From JBBIOI01 sp037443425 (GTDB taxonomy: Bacteria; Desulfobacterota; BSN033; UBA1163): 41,058 bases of DNA. Where the stretch lies: contig JBBIOI010000016.1 in the NCBI GenBank assembly GCA_037443425.1, forward strand, positions 1 through 41,058. Direction: 5' to 3'. A model generated the notes under the pieces. The model saw nothing but the letters and a program-made list of their open reading frames with translations. It ran no database searches and was not told the DNA's origin. The translations under genes and the position numbers were made by a program. Below, one piece after another: positions 8,828-17,944 of the stretch; position 1 is the stretch's first letter; the number at the start of each line of letters is the position of its first letter.

Positions 8828-10045
8828 ATGCCCATTTTCAAATATAGAGTAAGGGATAGATCGGGAAGGCTAATAAACGGCACTATCGAATCGAATTCGT
8901 TAGAAATGGCAGGGGATCAACTTTATCGACTTGGATATCTTCCAGTGGAAATTGAAGAAGCAAAGGAAAGGACATTACCAACTATTCCAAATATTTTTAC
9001 TCATATGAAAAAGATTAACCTCGAAGACCTTGTTCTATTTAGCCAGCAATTGTCCACTTTATATAAAGCAGGGCTTCCAATTCTATCAAGCCTGAAAAGT
9101 ATAAAAGACCAAATGGATAACAAGAAATTTACTGAAATTCTTGAAAAGGTATGTAGGGATATTGAAGTAGGAAGCACCCTTCATGGAGCAATGTCGAAGC
9201 ATCCACAGGCGTTTCCTTCAATATTTGTAAATATGGTAAGGGCAGGTGAAACATCAGGTAGGCTCGGTGAGATACTTGACCGCTTTGTAAGTCTTGGTGA
9301 ACGTGAATTAAGAACCCGTCAAAGACTTAAAGAGGCAATGCGTTACCCGAAGATTGTAGTTATCTCAATATTGATTGCCTTTGTTATACTTATAAGTTTT
9401 GTTATACCAAGATTTGCATCCACTTTTCAACAATTCAATACTCCTCTTCCATTTCCAACACGCATAATGATTATGATAAATAAGATTTTTCATTCTTACT
9501 GGTATGTTGCTTTAATAGTCATTGTCGTTTTGGGTTTTATATTTAAAAGGATATCCAGAGAAGAAAAATGGAAAATCTTTTGGGATAGATTAAAGATTCG
9601 TATTCCAATCCTTGGTCCCCTATTCATAAAGATTGCTCTAACCAGGTTTTCCTACACATTTGGGATATTAAATAGAAGTGGAATACCCATACTTCAATCT
9701 ATAGAAATTACAGCTAAAACTTTAAACAATGTCATTTTAGCTCAATCCGTTGAAGAAATTGGTCAAAAAGTTAAAGAGGGAAGTACACTTTCTGAAGCAG
9801 TTAGAGAAAGCGGATTATTTCCCCCTCTGATTATACAGATGATCTCTGTAGGGGAAACGACTGGGGCACTTGATGAAATGCTTATGAGAGTTACGGAATA
9901 TTATGATGTAGAAATTGATAATGCATTAAAGAAACTTCCAACTTATCTTGAACCAGCTTTGACACTAATTTTGGGCATTTTTGTCCTTTTTCTTGCACTG
10001 GCAGTATTTCTTCCCTGGTGGAATCTGGCGTCTCTATTTAGATAA
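8828..10045 (+). CDS. Type IV pilus/type II secretion inner-membrane platform protein (PilC/GspF/MshG)
   Basis: This is the inner-membrane platform protein of a pilus or pseudopilus machine, 405 residues, the normal family length. It has two repeated T2SSF domains at about residues 65-190 and 270-390, recognisable by FSQQLSTLYKAGLPI and FSYTFGILNRSGIPI. Hydrophobic segments lie near 175-195, 220-240 and 370-395. It couples the cytoplasmic ATPase (encoded at 19097) to pilin polymerisation. It opens the pilus operon, and minor-pilin genes follow within a few bases. Placing this gene directly upstream of the minor pilins resembles the MSHA layout, where mshG is near mshF-B-A-C-D. Confidence 0.93.
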   Translation: MPIFKYRVRDRSGRLINGTIESNSLEMAGDQLYRLGYLPVEIEEAKERTLPTIPNIFTHMKKINLEDLVLFSQQLSTLYKAGLPILSSLKSIKDQMDNKKFTEILEKVCRDIEVGSTLHGAMSKHPQAFPSIFVNMVRAGETSGRLGEILDRFVSLGERELRTRQRLKEAMRYPKIVVISILIAFVILISFVIPRFASTFQQFNTPLPFPTRIMIMINKIFHSYWYVALIVIVVLGFIFKRISREEKWKIFWDRLKIRIPILGPLFIKIALTRFSYTFGILNRSGIPILQSIEITAKTLNNVILAQSVEEIGQKVKEGSTLSEAVRESGLFPPLIIQMISVGETTGALDEMLMRVTEYYDVEIDNALKKLPTYLEPALTLILGIFVLFLALAVFLPWWNLASLFR

Positions 10046-10083
10046 AGATTATGACCCATTTTAAAGGAGTAGTTTTTATTAAA

Positions 10084-10557
10084 ATGAAATTCAGACTTAA
10101 AAAAGATATAAAAAATAAAGATAAAAATTCAAGCCTAAAGGGATTCTCCCTTATAGAGACTGTTATCATTCTCATAATCATTGGGATCTTATCAGCTATT
10201 GCAATTCCGAAGATTGGATTTGTTACATCAGAAAGGGTCTCTCTTGATGGAGCCTCTTATATGATAGCTTCAGATATTCGATATGCCCAGGAATTTGCTA
10301 TGGCATATAGGACTTCAAAGAGGATCATCTTTTCAACCTCAACACCAAATCTATATACATTTAGCCCCGAAAGTGAGTTAGATCCATCTGGCAGATTACC
10401 AGAAGGAATATCCATTGGCAATAATCTAACAATAAAGTTTAACTCCTTAGGAGAACCGATATTCGAGGTTGGAGACGGTTCTCTAACAATTATAGGAAAT
10501 CAAGGTACAAAGACAATAAGGGTTGAAAATTATACAGGAAGCATAAGGCTCAATTAA
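10084..10557 (+). CDS. Type IV pilin-like/pseudopilin minor subunit 1 (GspH-like)
   Basis: This is a prepilin with a cationic leader and the cleavage/methylation motif LKG|FSLIET, followed by a hydrophobic helix up to about residue 45. The Glu at mature position 5 is present. Minor pilins of this type prime assembly or sit at the tip. A longer reading starts at 10051, but that ATG has no ribosome site. AAAGGAG lies upstream of ATG 10084, although 14 bases away, which is longer than usual. The body has SLDGASYMIASDIRYAQE, typical of GspH/FimT proteins (about 157 residues). It belongs to the operon running from the platform protein. Confidence 0.85.
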   Translation: MKFRLKKDIKNKDKNSSLKGFSLIETVIILIIIGILSAIAIPKIGFVTSERVSLDGASYMIASDIRYAQEFAMAYRTSKRIIFSTSTPNLYTFSPESELDPSGRLPEGISIGNNLTIKFNSLGEPIFEVGDGSLTIIGNQGTKTIRVENYTGSIRLN

Positions 10558-10570
10558 GGACTTGGGTAAA

Positions 10571-10978
10571 ATGAAATTGAAAATGAAGAACTCTAAGGGT
10601 TTTACATTCATTGAGATTATTATATTGATAGTTCTGGCAGGTATCCTTTTACCAGCTATCATACTGCCTTTCATCATAGGGATTAGGGCAAACACTAAAC
10701 CTGAAATGGTCACAAGGGCAATCTACCTTGCGCATCAGAAGATGGAGGAGTTTACGAAGCTTCAATATGACGACTCCCAGCTAACCCCTGTTTCTTTAAC
10801 ACCTTATACCCCAATACCTGGCCAATCAGGTTATGAATGGCAATGGGAAATAGTCTTAGTGGACAATAATCTTAATCCATCTGTAACAGATTCTGGGTAT
10901 AAAAGGATCATGGTTCGTGTAAAGGATCCTCAAAATGATGCTTATGAGATTTATGCTATTGTAACAAGATTTTCATAA
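10571..10978 (+). CDS. Type IV pilin-like/pseudopilin minor subunit 2
   Basis: This is a prepilin of about 135 residues with leader and motif NSKG|FTFIEI, a hydrophobic helix, and Glu at mature position 5. The body (RAIYLAHQKMEEFTKLQYDD) resembles the GspI/PilV/MshD type, in which a short helix after the hydrophobic stalk is followed by a small beta domain. ATG 10571 is preferred over the TTG at 10562, because AAGGA at 10556-10560 is well placed for the former and too close to the latter. It lies 13 bases after the preceding pilin gene and 20 before the next, so it is co-transcribed. Confidence 0.85.
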   Translation: MKLKMKNSKGFTFIEIIILIVLAGILLPAIILPFIIGIRANTKPEMVTRAIYLAHQKMEEFTKLQYDDSQLTPVSLTPYTPIPGQSGYEWQWEIVLVDNNLNPSVTDSGYKRIMVRVKDPQNDAYEIYAIVTRFS

Positions 10979-10998
10979 AGATATTTGGAGAAAAATTT

Positions 10999-11553
10999 AT
11001 GAAAAAATATAAAAATCTGAAGGGTTTTACACTGATTGAGATTATTATTGCAATTGTAATCCTTTCTATCTCCTCAGGTATAACTATAAAATTTTTAATT
11101 GATAGCCTTAAGATCTATACTATGAGTATCAATCAGCAGATGATCTTTGAAGAAGCAAAATTAGCTATCGAAAGGATGTGCAGGGATATAAGAGATGCAA
11201 AAAGTATCACATCACCTTCAGAAGGAAGTTCTTCAAATGCGATTACTTTTGAAAGGACACATGCTACAGCAGGAGATGCCTCGGATGAAACCTTAACCTA
11301 TCGTTTAAACGGTAATGCAATAGAAAAGGTAAAGACATCTCCCTCGGTTGTAAGTTTGCTTGCATCAAATGTTTCTTCATTTATAGTTTCAAGGGGAACA
11401 GGTGGAAACAATGAGATTACATTACAACTAACTTTATCTTTAAATACAGGTGAAAATGTAACCTTGCAGACAAAGGTTTATCCAAAGAATTTTCCCGATA
11501 GTTCAACATATAAAAATTTCTTTGGTAACTGGCAAGAAGAAATAAGTAGTTAA
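10999..11553 (+). CDS. Type IV pilin-like/pseudopilin minor subunit 3 (GspJ/PilW-like)
   Basis: This is a prepilin of 184 residues with leader motif NLKG|FTLIEI and Glu at mature position 5, then a hydrophobic helix to about residue 40. The following segment (EEAKLAIERMCRDIRDAKSI) and the long Ser/Thr-rich beta domain match the GspJ/PilW class of larger minor pilins. A TTGGAGAA ribosome site precedes the ATG. It is the third of four consecutive minor-pilin genes, the usual arrangement for the tip complex of a type II secretion or type IV pilus machine. Confidence 0.86.
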   Translation: MKKYKNLKGFTLIEIIIAIVILSISSGITIKFLIDSLKIYTMSINQQMIFEEAKLAIERMCRDIRDAKSITSPSEGSSSNAITFERTHATAGDASDETLTYRLNGNAIEKVKTSPSVVSLLASNVSSFIVSRGTGGNNEITLQLTLSLNTGENVTLQTKVYPKNFPDSSTYKNFFGNWQEEISS

Positions 11554-11582
11554 TGGATTATTTGATAAGGGGCATTTAATAA

Positions 11583-12398
11583 ATGAATAGATCGATATCT
11601 ATAAAATATCTCGAAAAGACCCTGCTTAAATCGAAAGGGATATCCGTCCTTTTTCTAATTATTGCTATGCTAATAATGGTTACGATCGTCTATATATTTT
11701 CTTATATTATCCCCACAAAACAGAAATCGATAAGATTTCCCATATATTCCACTCAGGCCTTTTTTATTGCTCAATCTGGAGTAGAATTTGCTGTCAGGTA
11801 TGCCTCTTATAATAACTGGAAAACACCTGCTCAGCTTAGTAATTTAAATGGAATTACAAGAAACCTTGGTAAAGGCCAGTTTGTCTTAAGTTATGATGCA
11901 TCTATAGATAAACTCCTTTCAAGAGGGATAATTCAAAATTTGAGCGAGAGACAAATCTCAGTCTCAAATTTTACACAGTTTGTTAGTTCAAATGCATTAA
12001 TTATAGATCCTGACCGTCCACCCCCTTGTCAAACTACAGGACTAATCGGGAAACAAACAGTTACAGTTGTGAATTTCTATATAAAAAATGTAAGTACTTC
12101 AAATATTGTATTAAATGCATTTCAATGTTCCTGGACTCAGGATCCTCCGACCAGTAGAATTAGAAGAATATATTTAGATGGCAGTCGAAGGTTTAATAAT
12201 TTCTATTCAAATGGAGATCCACCAGAACCATTTAATATGAATCATACCATAAATTCTGGTTCAACAATGTTTGTCTCAATCTATTTTTCAAGGCTCGTAA
12301 ATAACCTGAGAAGTATAGTTTTTACATTATATGATATTTCTGGAAACTCTTACGATTTTAATCTCGATTCAGAAGGAGATGGTTTACCGTCATGTTAA
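11583..12398 (+). CDS. PilX/GspK-like minor pilin
   Basis: This 271-residue protein has an N-terminal prepilin-like segment: basic leader, then SKG|ISVLFLIIAMLIMV. It lacks the Glu at mature position 5, a known property of GspK and of some PilX-type tip proteins. After the stalk comes FFIAQSGVEFAVRYA, a typical PilX/GspK start of the globular part, then a long beta-rich domain ending with DLDSEGDGLPSC. Three Cys are visible, two of which could form a disulfide in the periplasm. Its place after three minor pilins fits a tip-capping role. The specific family is uncertain because the globular domain is not one I recognise. Confidence 0.75.
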   Translation: MNRSISIKYLEKTLLKSKGISVLFLIIAMLIMVTIVYIFSYIIPTKQKSIRFPIYSTQAFFIAQSGVEFAVRYASYNNWKTPAQLSNLNGITRNLGKGQFVLSYDASIDKLLSRGIIQNLSERQISVSNFTQFVSSNALIIDPDRPPPCQTTGLIGKQTVTVVNFYIKNVSTSNIVLNAFQCSWTQDPPTSRIRRIYLDGSRRFNNFYSNGDPPEPFNMNHTINSGSTMFVSIYFSRLVNNLRSIVFTLYDISGNSYDFNLDSEGDGLPSC

Positions 12399-12440
12399 TT
12401 TTTGGGGAAAATATATCCATTTTTAAATGAGGATTTTTGT

Positions 12441-14141
12441 ATGGAAGAAACTGTTGGCTTAGATATAGGTTCTCATAGCATAAAATTGGTTAGATTAAAA
12501 AGGTCATCAAAAAAACATATCCTTACCTTTCTGGGTATAAGAAATATACCCAGGGGCATTGAAGAAGAGGAAGATGTTAAAACAATATCATCAATTCTTA
12601 AGCTCTTAATAGAGGAGAGTGGAATTAAAACAAGAAAGGTAAATCTGACTCTATCAGGTCCTGGCATACAATTGAGAAGGATTGTTATGCCATCAATCCC
12701 AAAGAGAGAATTAATGGAAGCTATCCGCTGGGAGATGAAAACTTATCTTTCATACCCTGTCGAAGAAGCAATCATTAGATTTCATATAATCGATCAGTTT
12801 ATTCAGGATAAAACAAAAAGACTTGACTTACTGGTTGTTGCAAGCCCTTCAAATCTCATTGAGAGGACAATGACCATTGTTAATGATGCAGGCCTTGAGG
12901 TAAAATATCTTGGTGTCAGCGCCTTTTCCCTCTGGAACACACTTCTCTTTACAGATGAGATTAAAATAAGCGAAACAGTAGCACTTTTGGATTTTGGTGC
13001 CAAAAGAACAAATCTATACCTATTTAAAGATGGAATCCTTCAATTCAGCAGGGAGTTTACACCCTCAGGAGATGATCTAAGCCATACAATCATGGAGGAG
13101 ATTCCCTCAAAGGAAGATCCCCATCTTCTATTTGAAATGGCAGAAAGGATAAAAGAAGAGATCGGGATTCCTTTAGAATCAGAATCCTTAAAAAATGAAG
13201 AGATCCACATAGATTCATCAAGATTGATGTTCGTTATCAGACCCATCTTAGAAAAGTGGGTTTCTGAAATCAATCGATCAATTGAATACTATAGAATGCA
13301 ATTCTATGGAGAGCGTATAGATAGAATACTAATATCTGGAGGAGGATCGAACTTAAAAAATCTCTCATCCTATCTTTCTCGTGAACTCAGATTGCCAGTT
13401 ACAACATTTAACCCCCTCTCAGAGGTCCTCTATGATCCTGAAAATGTTGATCCAAAGGTAATCGATCAAAGAGGCACCTCATTTCTCGGTGCATTTGGTG
13501 CTGCCTTATCAGAACCCAAAAAGATTAATTTTCTTCCCGAGAAGGCTTCTTTTTTAGAAAAGGTTTCTATCGATAAATTTATTTTCATTATTATACCCAT
13601 TTTGACTATTCTCTTATTTCTTTTTCTTATCTGGCAAAACGAGACTAAATTAACACGCCTACAGATAGAACGTGAGGAAAAGATGTCAAAGATAGCAAAG
13701 GCAGAATCTCTCCTATCAGAAATGAGTAGATTGAAAGAAAAAGAGGAAAAGATAAAGAGTGATTTATCTCTTTTCCCATCTTTGATGATTGAGCCATTGC
13801 CTTTTGGAGAGATCCTTCTTGAAATAAGTGAGCTTGTTCCAGCAAATGTAACCCTAACAGCTCTTGAAATAGGTTCTGAAACAAAAAAACAAAGGCATAA
13901 CCCAAGGTCTCCTGCCTCGGAAGAAGCCAGTATTCTTTACCTTTCTGGGTTAGCATTCGGCAGTGATATCCAAACACTTTCGGCCATCTCTAAGATCATT
14001 GATGGACTTGAGCGTTCACAAAAATTTAAAAACGTAAAGCTATTATCAACAAGTGAGAATAAAGATTATAATCGATCATCTGCTCAATTCGAAATCGTCT
14101 GTGATATTGAATCATTTAAGCCTGAAGGATTTAAAAGATGA
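12441..14141 (+). CDS. PilM-PilN fusion, pilus inner-membrane alignment protein
   Basis: This is a 566-residue fusion of two pilus assembly proteins usually encoded separately. Residues 1-355 are an actin/FtsA-like PilM domain (VGLDIGSHSIKLV near the N-terminus, DFGAKRTNLYLF and LISGGGSNLKNL as nucleotide-binding motifs). A single membrane helix lies at about 378-397. The remainder is a PilN-like periplasmic domain: coiled coil, then ISELVPANVTLTALEI and a ferredoxin-like fold. PilM normally binds the PilN cytoplasmic tail, so fusion would fix this contact. The start at ATG 12441 is supported by GAGGA seven bases upstream; a TTG frame at 12402 is not. The last bases overlap the PilO gene by 4 bp (ATGA). 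Confidence 0.85.
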   Translation: MEETVGLDIGSHSIKLVRLKRSSKKHILTFLGIRNIPRGIEEEEDVKTISSILKLLIEESGIKTRKVNLTLSGPGIQLRRIVMPSIPKRELMEAIRWEMKTYLSYPVEEAIIRFHIIDQFIQDKTKRLDLLVVASPSNLIERTMTIVNDAGLEVKYLGVSAFSLWNTLLFTDEIKISETVALLDFGAKRTNLYLFKDGILQFSREFTPSGDDLSHTIMEEIPSKEDPHLLFEMAERIKEEIGIPLESESLKNEEIHIDSSRLMFVIRPILEKWVSEINRSIEYYRMQFYGERIDRILISGGGSNLKNLSSYLSRELRLPVTTFNPLSEVLYDPENVDPKVIDQRGTSFLGAFGAALSEPKKINFLPEKASFLEKVSIDKFIFIIIPILTILLFLFLIWQNETKLTRLQIEREEKMSKIAKAESLLSEMSRLKEKEEKIKSDLSLFPSLMIEPLPFGEILLEISELVPANVTLTALEIGSETKKQRHNPRSPASEEASILYLSGLAFGSDIQTLSAISKIIDGLERSQKFKNVKLLSTSENKDYNRSSAQFEIVCDIESFKPEGFKR

Positions 14142-14704
14142 AACTAAAAAGAAGAGAAAAAATCTTATTGTTATTCTGTTTAATCGCAGTATCCTTCTAT
14201 TTCTTTGATCTCTTTTATTACAAACCAAGAGGAAAAAGAATAAAGACGATCGAGGGGGAGATTAAGGCCATAGATAATAAAATCCAGGAATTAACATTAT
14301 TAACTAAAGGGATAGAAACCCTTAGTAGTAAGGTAAAAGAGCTTGAAGATAAGCTAAGAGGAGTGAATGAAAAGCCCCTTAAAGGAGAAGAGTTTAAAGC
14401 CTTTTTAAATCATCTCGCAAAAGAAAGTAACCCACGTTTAATGCGTGTAATATCCCTTAAACCTGTTGAGGAAGAGATTACCACTGATAAAGATGGAGAG
14501 CGGATTGGATCTAAAATTAAAAAGATTAGTATCAGCATGATTCTTTACTCAACATTTCAGAAGCTACAAGGTTATATTAACGAGATTGAAAAACTTCCAT
14601 TCCTTATCCATATTGAAGGACTTCAAGTAGAAAGGGATGAAGAAATTTATCCCCTTTTAAAAATAACTCTTAAGATTAACCTTTTTATTTCTCCCAAGAA
14701 ATAG
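14138..14704 (+). CDS. PilO-like pilus assembly protein
   Basis: This is a 188-residue bitopic inner-membrane protein with a short cytoplasmic N-terminus, a membrane helix at about residues 9-26 and a coiled coil at 33-75. A C-terminal domain with PilO-type elements follows (GEEFKAFLNHLAKES, YSTFQKLQGYINEIEKLPF). PilO dimerises with PilN to form the inner-membrane alignment complex of type IV pili; MshJ plays this part in MSHA pili. The start overlaps the end of the PilM-PilN gene, so translation is coupled. Sequence identity in this family is low, so the assignment rests on size, topology, context and the PilO-like C-terminus. Confidence 0.85.
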   Translation: MKLKRREKILLLFCLIAVSFYFFDLFYYKPRGKRIKTIEGEIKAIDNKIQELTLLTKGIETLSSKVKELEDKLRGVNEKPLKGEEFKAFLNHLAKESNPRLMRVISLKPVEEEITTDKDGERIGSKIKKISISMILYSTFQKLQGYINEIEKLPFLIHIEGLQVERDEEIYPLLKITLKINLFISPKK

Positions 14705-14714
14705 GAGGTTATAG

Positions 14715-15149
14715 ATGCTAATAAAAATTACTCTTTCAATCATCTGTTTTGCATTAGTCATTTTCATTATGCCCATAAGGGATAACCCTTTTTCGCAAAT
14801 AAGAGATGGGTTAATCCAGTCTTTTAAAAGAGACCCATTTTCATTACCTTTGGGGATTTATCATACCTCAAAGCAACCTATATCTATAAAAGAAAAGAAG
14901 ACCGAGTCCTCTTCTGAGCAAAGACCTCAAGAAATAAAAAAGATTGAGATACCATTAGAATTGAAGGCTATCCTTATCGGAGAACATATACGCTTAGCTT
15001 CAATAAATCAGAGGATTTTAACCATTGGAGATGAAATAAATGGAGAAAGGGTTCTTGAAATCCATCCTGACCGAGTAGTTTTAGGAAAAGGGAAAGAAAG
15101 AAGAACAATCTTACTTGATCAAAGCCCTTTAAAAATAAAGGTAGAATGA
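14715..15149 (+). CDS. PilP/GspB-like periplasmic pilus protein (MshK-like)
   Basis: This 144-residue protein has an N-terminal membrane anchor (about residues 2-20), a DPFSLP segment and a linker with charged residues. A small C-terminal domain (LKAILIGEHIRLASINQR, then GDEINGERVLEIHPDRVVL) resembles the homology region of PilP, GspC and GspB. These proteins bridge the inner-membrane PilN/PilO complex to the secretin. Its location between PilO and the secretin matches pilP or mshK. AGGAGG lies seven bases before the ATG. There is no lipobox, unlike Pseudomonas PilP. Confidence 0.78.
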   Translation: MLIKITLSIICFALVIFIMPIRDNPFSQIRDGLIQSFKRDPFSLPLGIYHTSKQPISIKEKKTESSSEQRPQEIKKIEIPLELKAILIGEHIRLASINQRILTIGDEINGERVLEIHPDRVVLGKGKERRTILLDQSPLKIKVE

Positions 15150-15190
15150 ATATGTAACAAAATTAAACTGAATGGATAAAGGAGAAAGAA

Positions 15191-16831
15191 ATGAAAAATA
15201 AATTTTTAACAGCTCTTGTGATCTGTATTTTAATTATCTCGGGATGTGTTGCCCCTCCAAAGAAGGTGAGGCCTGGGCCTTCTCCTAAAATTGTAGAGCC
15301 TCAAAAACCAGAAGCCCAGCCAGAAGAAAGGCTTAAAGAACTGATTATTCCCCAGAAGGAGGAACAAAAGACGGTTCCAGAAAAACTTTACTCCTTCTAT
15401 GCAAGGGATTTAAATGTCCAGGATATACTTCTCGCATTCTCAAAGGAAACTGACTATAACATCATCATTGATCCTGAGCTTAAAGGGAAAGTAACAATTG
15501 ACCTTAAGCGTGTCACTTTGAGAGAGGCCCTGGATGCCATTCTCACACCTCTGGGATGGACATATCGTATAGAAGATAAATTCATTAAGATCATGAGGCC
15601 AGAGATGGAGACAAGAATCTTCTCCTTAAACTACCTTTCAACACGCCGAACAGGGAAAAGGGAGATTTATGCAAGCACGGGCGGTGGTCTACAGGCGCCT
15701 GTAATCCCTGGACAACAGGCAACAACATCTGTACCAGGTGGAAGAACAGGGTATAGTGATCTTGTAAGTGTGGATGAAATGGACCTATGGAGAGAGATCC
15801 AAAGAGGTCTTGAGGCAATCATATTTGGGTCAATAGAGATGAAAAAAGATATAGATACTGCAAAAGAGACATGGACGAGGGTCGATGAGAAAGGAAAAAA
15901 GCTTGTGATAAATAAATCAACAGGTGTCATCCTTGTTACAGATTATCCAAATAATCTAAACAAGATAGCATCCTATCTTGAAACAATGGAAGGAAGTTCT
16001 CAGAGACAGGTAACAATCCAGGCCAAAATTCTTGAGGTCATTCTTTCGGATGAAAATAAGGAAGGCATAAACTGGAAGGTTATTCAGGGCCTTCCAAGGG
16101 CTATAAATCTCTCGTGGGGATTAACAAATCGTGCAGGCACAACAGGATATCCTGGTGTATCTGGAGGATTTACATTAAGCGATAGCACTACAGGAACAAC
16201 AATAGACACTCCAGGAACTTTTAAGATTAAACCTTTTGGTGGAACACTTGCTATTGGTGCTGGAGAGGTAGCTCTCTCGGATATCATTCAAGCCATTTCA
16301 GAGCAAGGGGATGTTAAGGTATTGTCAAGTCCAACCATATCAACGCTTAACAATCAAAAGGCCATTATCAGGGTTGGAAATCAGGATGTCTTTTTTATAA
16401 CCGGTGCAATAGCTACACAGACAACCGTGACCCAGGTGATTCAACCTATGACTATTGACGTAGGAATAATCCTTGATGTTACCCCTCAGATTGCAGAGGA
16501 TGGCACTATAATCATGAATATCCATCCGAGTATCACAGAAAAAACAGGTGAGAAGGCAACTCCAGATGGAAGAACAACATTCCCGCTTCTCAGTGTTAGA
16601 GAAACAGATACAACTGTAAGGGTTAAGGATGGACAAACAATAATTATTGCAGGACTGATGCAGGAAAAAAACGAAGAAACCTATATCGGTGTACCTGTGC
16701 TCGATTCGATTCCCTTAATTGGAGGGCTATTCAGATATCGGACTCAGAAAAAAAGAAACTCTGAGCTTGTAATAATGATAACGCCAACCATTCAGGTAGG
16801 AAAGAAGGTGGAAGATTTTACAAAAAAATAG
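15191..16831 (+). CDS. mshL: Secretin, MshL/PilQ/GspD family, lipoprotein
   Basis: This is the outer-membrane pore of the pilus or secretion machine, 546 residues. The signal peptide ends in a lipobox (LIISGC, Cys at about residue 19), so it is anchored as a lipoprotein. After a Pro-rich linker comes an STN-like domain (VQDILLAFSKETDYNIIIDP, then LREALDAILTPLGW). Next are N-domains (residues about 240-300) and the secretin core ending in PVLDSIPLIGGLFRYRTQKK and LVIMITPTIQ, the family signature. Its length, STN domain and lipobox match the MshL type better than long PilQ with AMIN domains. AAGGAGA precedes the start. An ATPase of the ExeA/MshM type follows directly. Confidence 0.92.
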   Translation: MKNKFLTALVICILIISGCVAPPKKVRPGPSPKIVEPQKPEAQPEERLKELIIPQKEEQKTVPEKLYSFYARDLNVQDILLAFSKETDYNIIIDPELKGKVTIDLKRVTLREALDAILTPLGWTYRIEDKFIKIMRPEMETRIFSLNYLSTRRTGKREIYASTGGGLQAPVIPGQQATTSVPGGRTGYSDLVSVDEMDLWREIQRGLEAIIFGSIEMKKDIDTAKETWTRVDEKGKKLVINKSTGVILVTDYPNNLNKIASYLETMEGSSQRQVTIQAKILEVILSDENKEGINWKVIQGLPRAINLSWGLTNRAGTTGYPGVSGGFTLSDSTTGTTIDTPGTFKIKPFGGTLAIGAGEVALSDIIQAISEQGDVKVLSSPTISTLNNQKAIIRVGNQDVFFITGAIATQTTVTQVIQPMTIDVGIILDVTPQIAEDGTIIMNIHPSITEKTGEKATPDGRTTFPLLSVRETDTTVRVKDGQTIIIAGLMQEKNEETYIGVPVLDSIPLIGGLFRYRTQKKRNSELVIMITPTIQVGKKVEDFTKK

Positions 16832-16870
16832 AGATTCAACCTATAATTTTGAAAGGACAGGGATAAAAAC

Positions 16871-17944
16871 ATGTACTTAGAATTTTATGGATTAAAAGAG
16901 AAACCATTCTCACTTACACCCGATCCTCAATTTCTATTTTTGAGCGAAAGCCATAAAAAAGCAATCGATTACTTAATCTATGGAATCGAATATAGAGAAG
17001 GCTTTATGGTTATTACTGGCCAGATAGGGACAGGTAAGACAACTATTTGCCGCGCCCTCCTTGAAAGACTTGATAAAAATATAAAAACAGCAGTTATCTT
17101 CAACTCATTTCTTTCAGAAGGGAAATTGCTCGAATCTATTGTCAAAGACTTCGGAATAGTATCAAAGGGGGTAACAAAATATGATCGAATTAATGCCCTA
17201 AATCAATTCCTTCTTGATCGTCTAATGAATGGTGAAAACGCTGTCCTTATCATTGATGAAGCACAGAACCTATCAATCAAAGTGCTTGAACAGATTAGGA
17301 TGCTCTCTAATCTTGAAACCGATAAGGAAAAGATGCTTCAAATCATTTTGCTCGGACAGCTTGAACTCGAAGAGAAACTCAGATCTTCTCAGTTAAAACA
17401 GTTAAACCAGCGGATTTCGATCCGCTACCAACTCAGTCCTTTAAATAAAAAAGAGACCGAAGATTATATCTACCAACGGCTTATGATTGCAGGTTCAAAC
17501 GGACATATCACATTCTCAAAAACAGCGATTGAAGAAATCTATAAGTTCAGTAATGGAGTCCCAAGACTTATCAATCTCATCTGCGATCGGAGTTTGATTG
17601 CTGGTTTTATAAATGAATCTTTTCTTATTGATAAAGAGTTAGTGAAAAGGGCAGAGAAAGAACTTGAAGGGAATAAAGGAAATACCAGTAATAAACACCA
17701 GCTAACTAAGACAAGTAAGTCCTTATCATTTTTTAGGATATTCTTACTTTCTTTGCTTATATTTTCTTTAATCTTTATGTTAATCATAAATTTTGACCGT
17801 TCACGCATGCTTCAGGGTGTAAGAAACTTTTCACAGAAAAACTTCGAAAAGGCTTATTATTTTCTTTCTGGAAATATGGAAATAGCAAGTTTTAATAAAA
17901 CCTATCAGACCCAGGAAGAAGCAATACAGGGGAAAGTAGAATGA
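16871..17944 (+). CDS. ExeA/MshM-like AAA ATPase with C-terminal membrane anchor
   Basis: This 357-residue protein starts with the family hallmark MYLEFYGLKEKPFSLTPDPQ. An AAA/ExeA-type ATPase follows with Walker A GQIGTGKT (50-57) and Walker B AVLIIDEAQNL. It ends with a helical lid and a single transmembrane segment (about 295-313). In Aeromonas ExeA works with ExeB to place the secretin through peptidoglycan; MshM and GspA are relatives. The periplasmic tail is short and has no recognisable peptidoglycan-binding domain. It overlaps the next gene by 4 bp (ATGA), and that gene has the N-terminus of a GspB/MshN-like partner, a pairing typical of ExeA-ExeB. Confidence 0.9.
   Translation: MYLEFYGLKEKPFSLTPDPQFLFLSESHKKAIDYLIYGIEYREGFMVITGQIGTGKTTICRALLERLDKNIKTAVIFNSFLSEGKLLESIVKDFGIVSKGVTKYDRINALNQFLLDRLMNGENAVLIIDEAQNLSIKVLEQIRMLSNLETDKEKMLQIILLGQLELEEKLRSSQLKQLNQRISIRYQLSPLNKKETEDYIYQRLMIAGSNGHITFSKTAIEEIYKFSNGVPRLINLICDRSLIAGFINESFLIDKELVKRAEKELEGNKGNTSNKHQLTKTSKSLSFFRIFLLSLLIFSLIFMLIINFDRSRMLQGVRNFSQKNFEKAYYFLSGNMEIASFNKTYQTQEEAIQGKVE

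Noticed and set aside
12402..12440. Upstream TTG extension of the PilM-PilN fusion
   Set aside because: It has no ribosome site and lies outside the conserved PilM start; ATG 12441 has GAGGA seven bases ahead.
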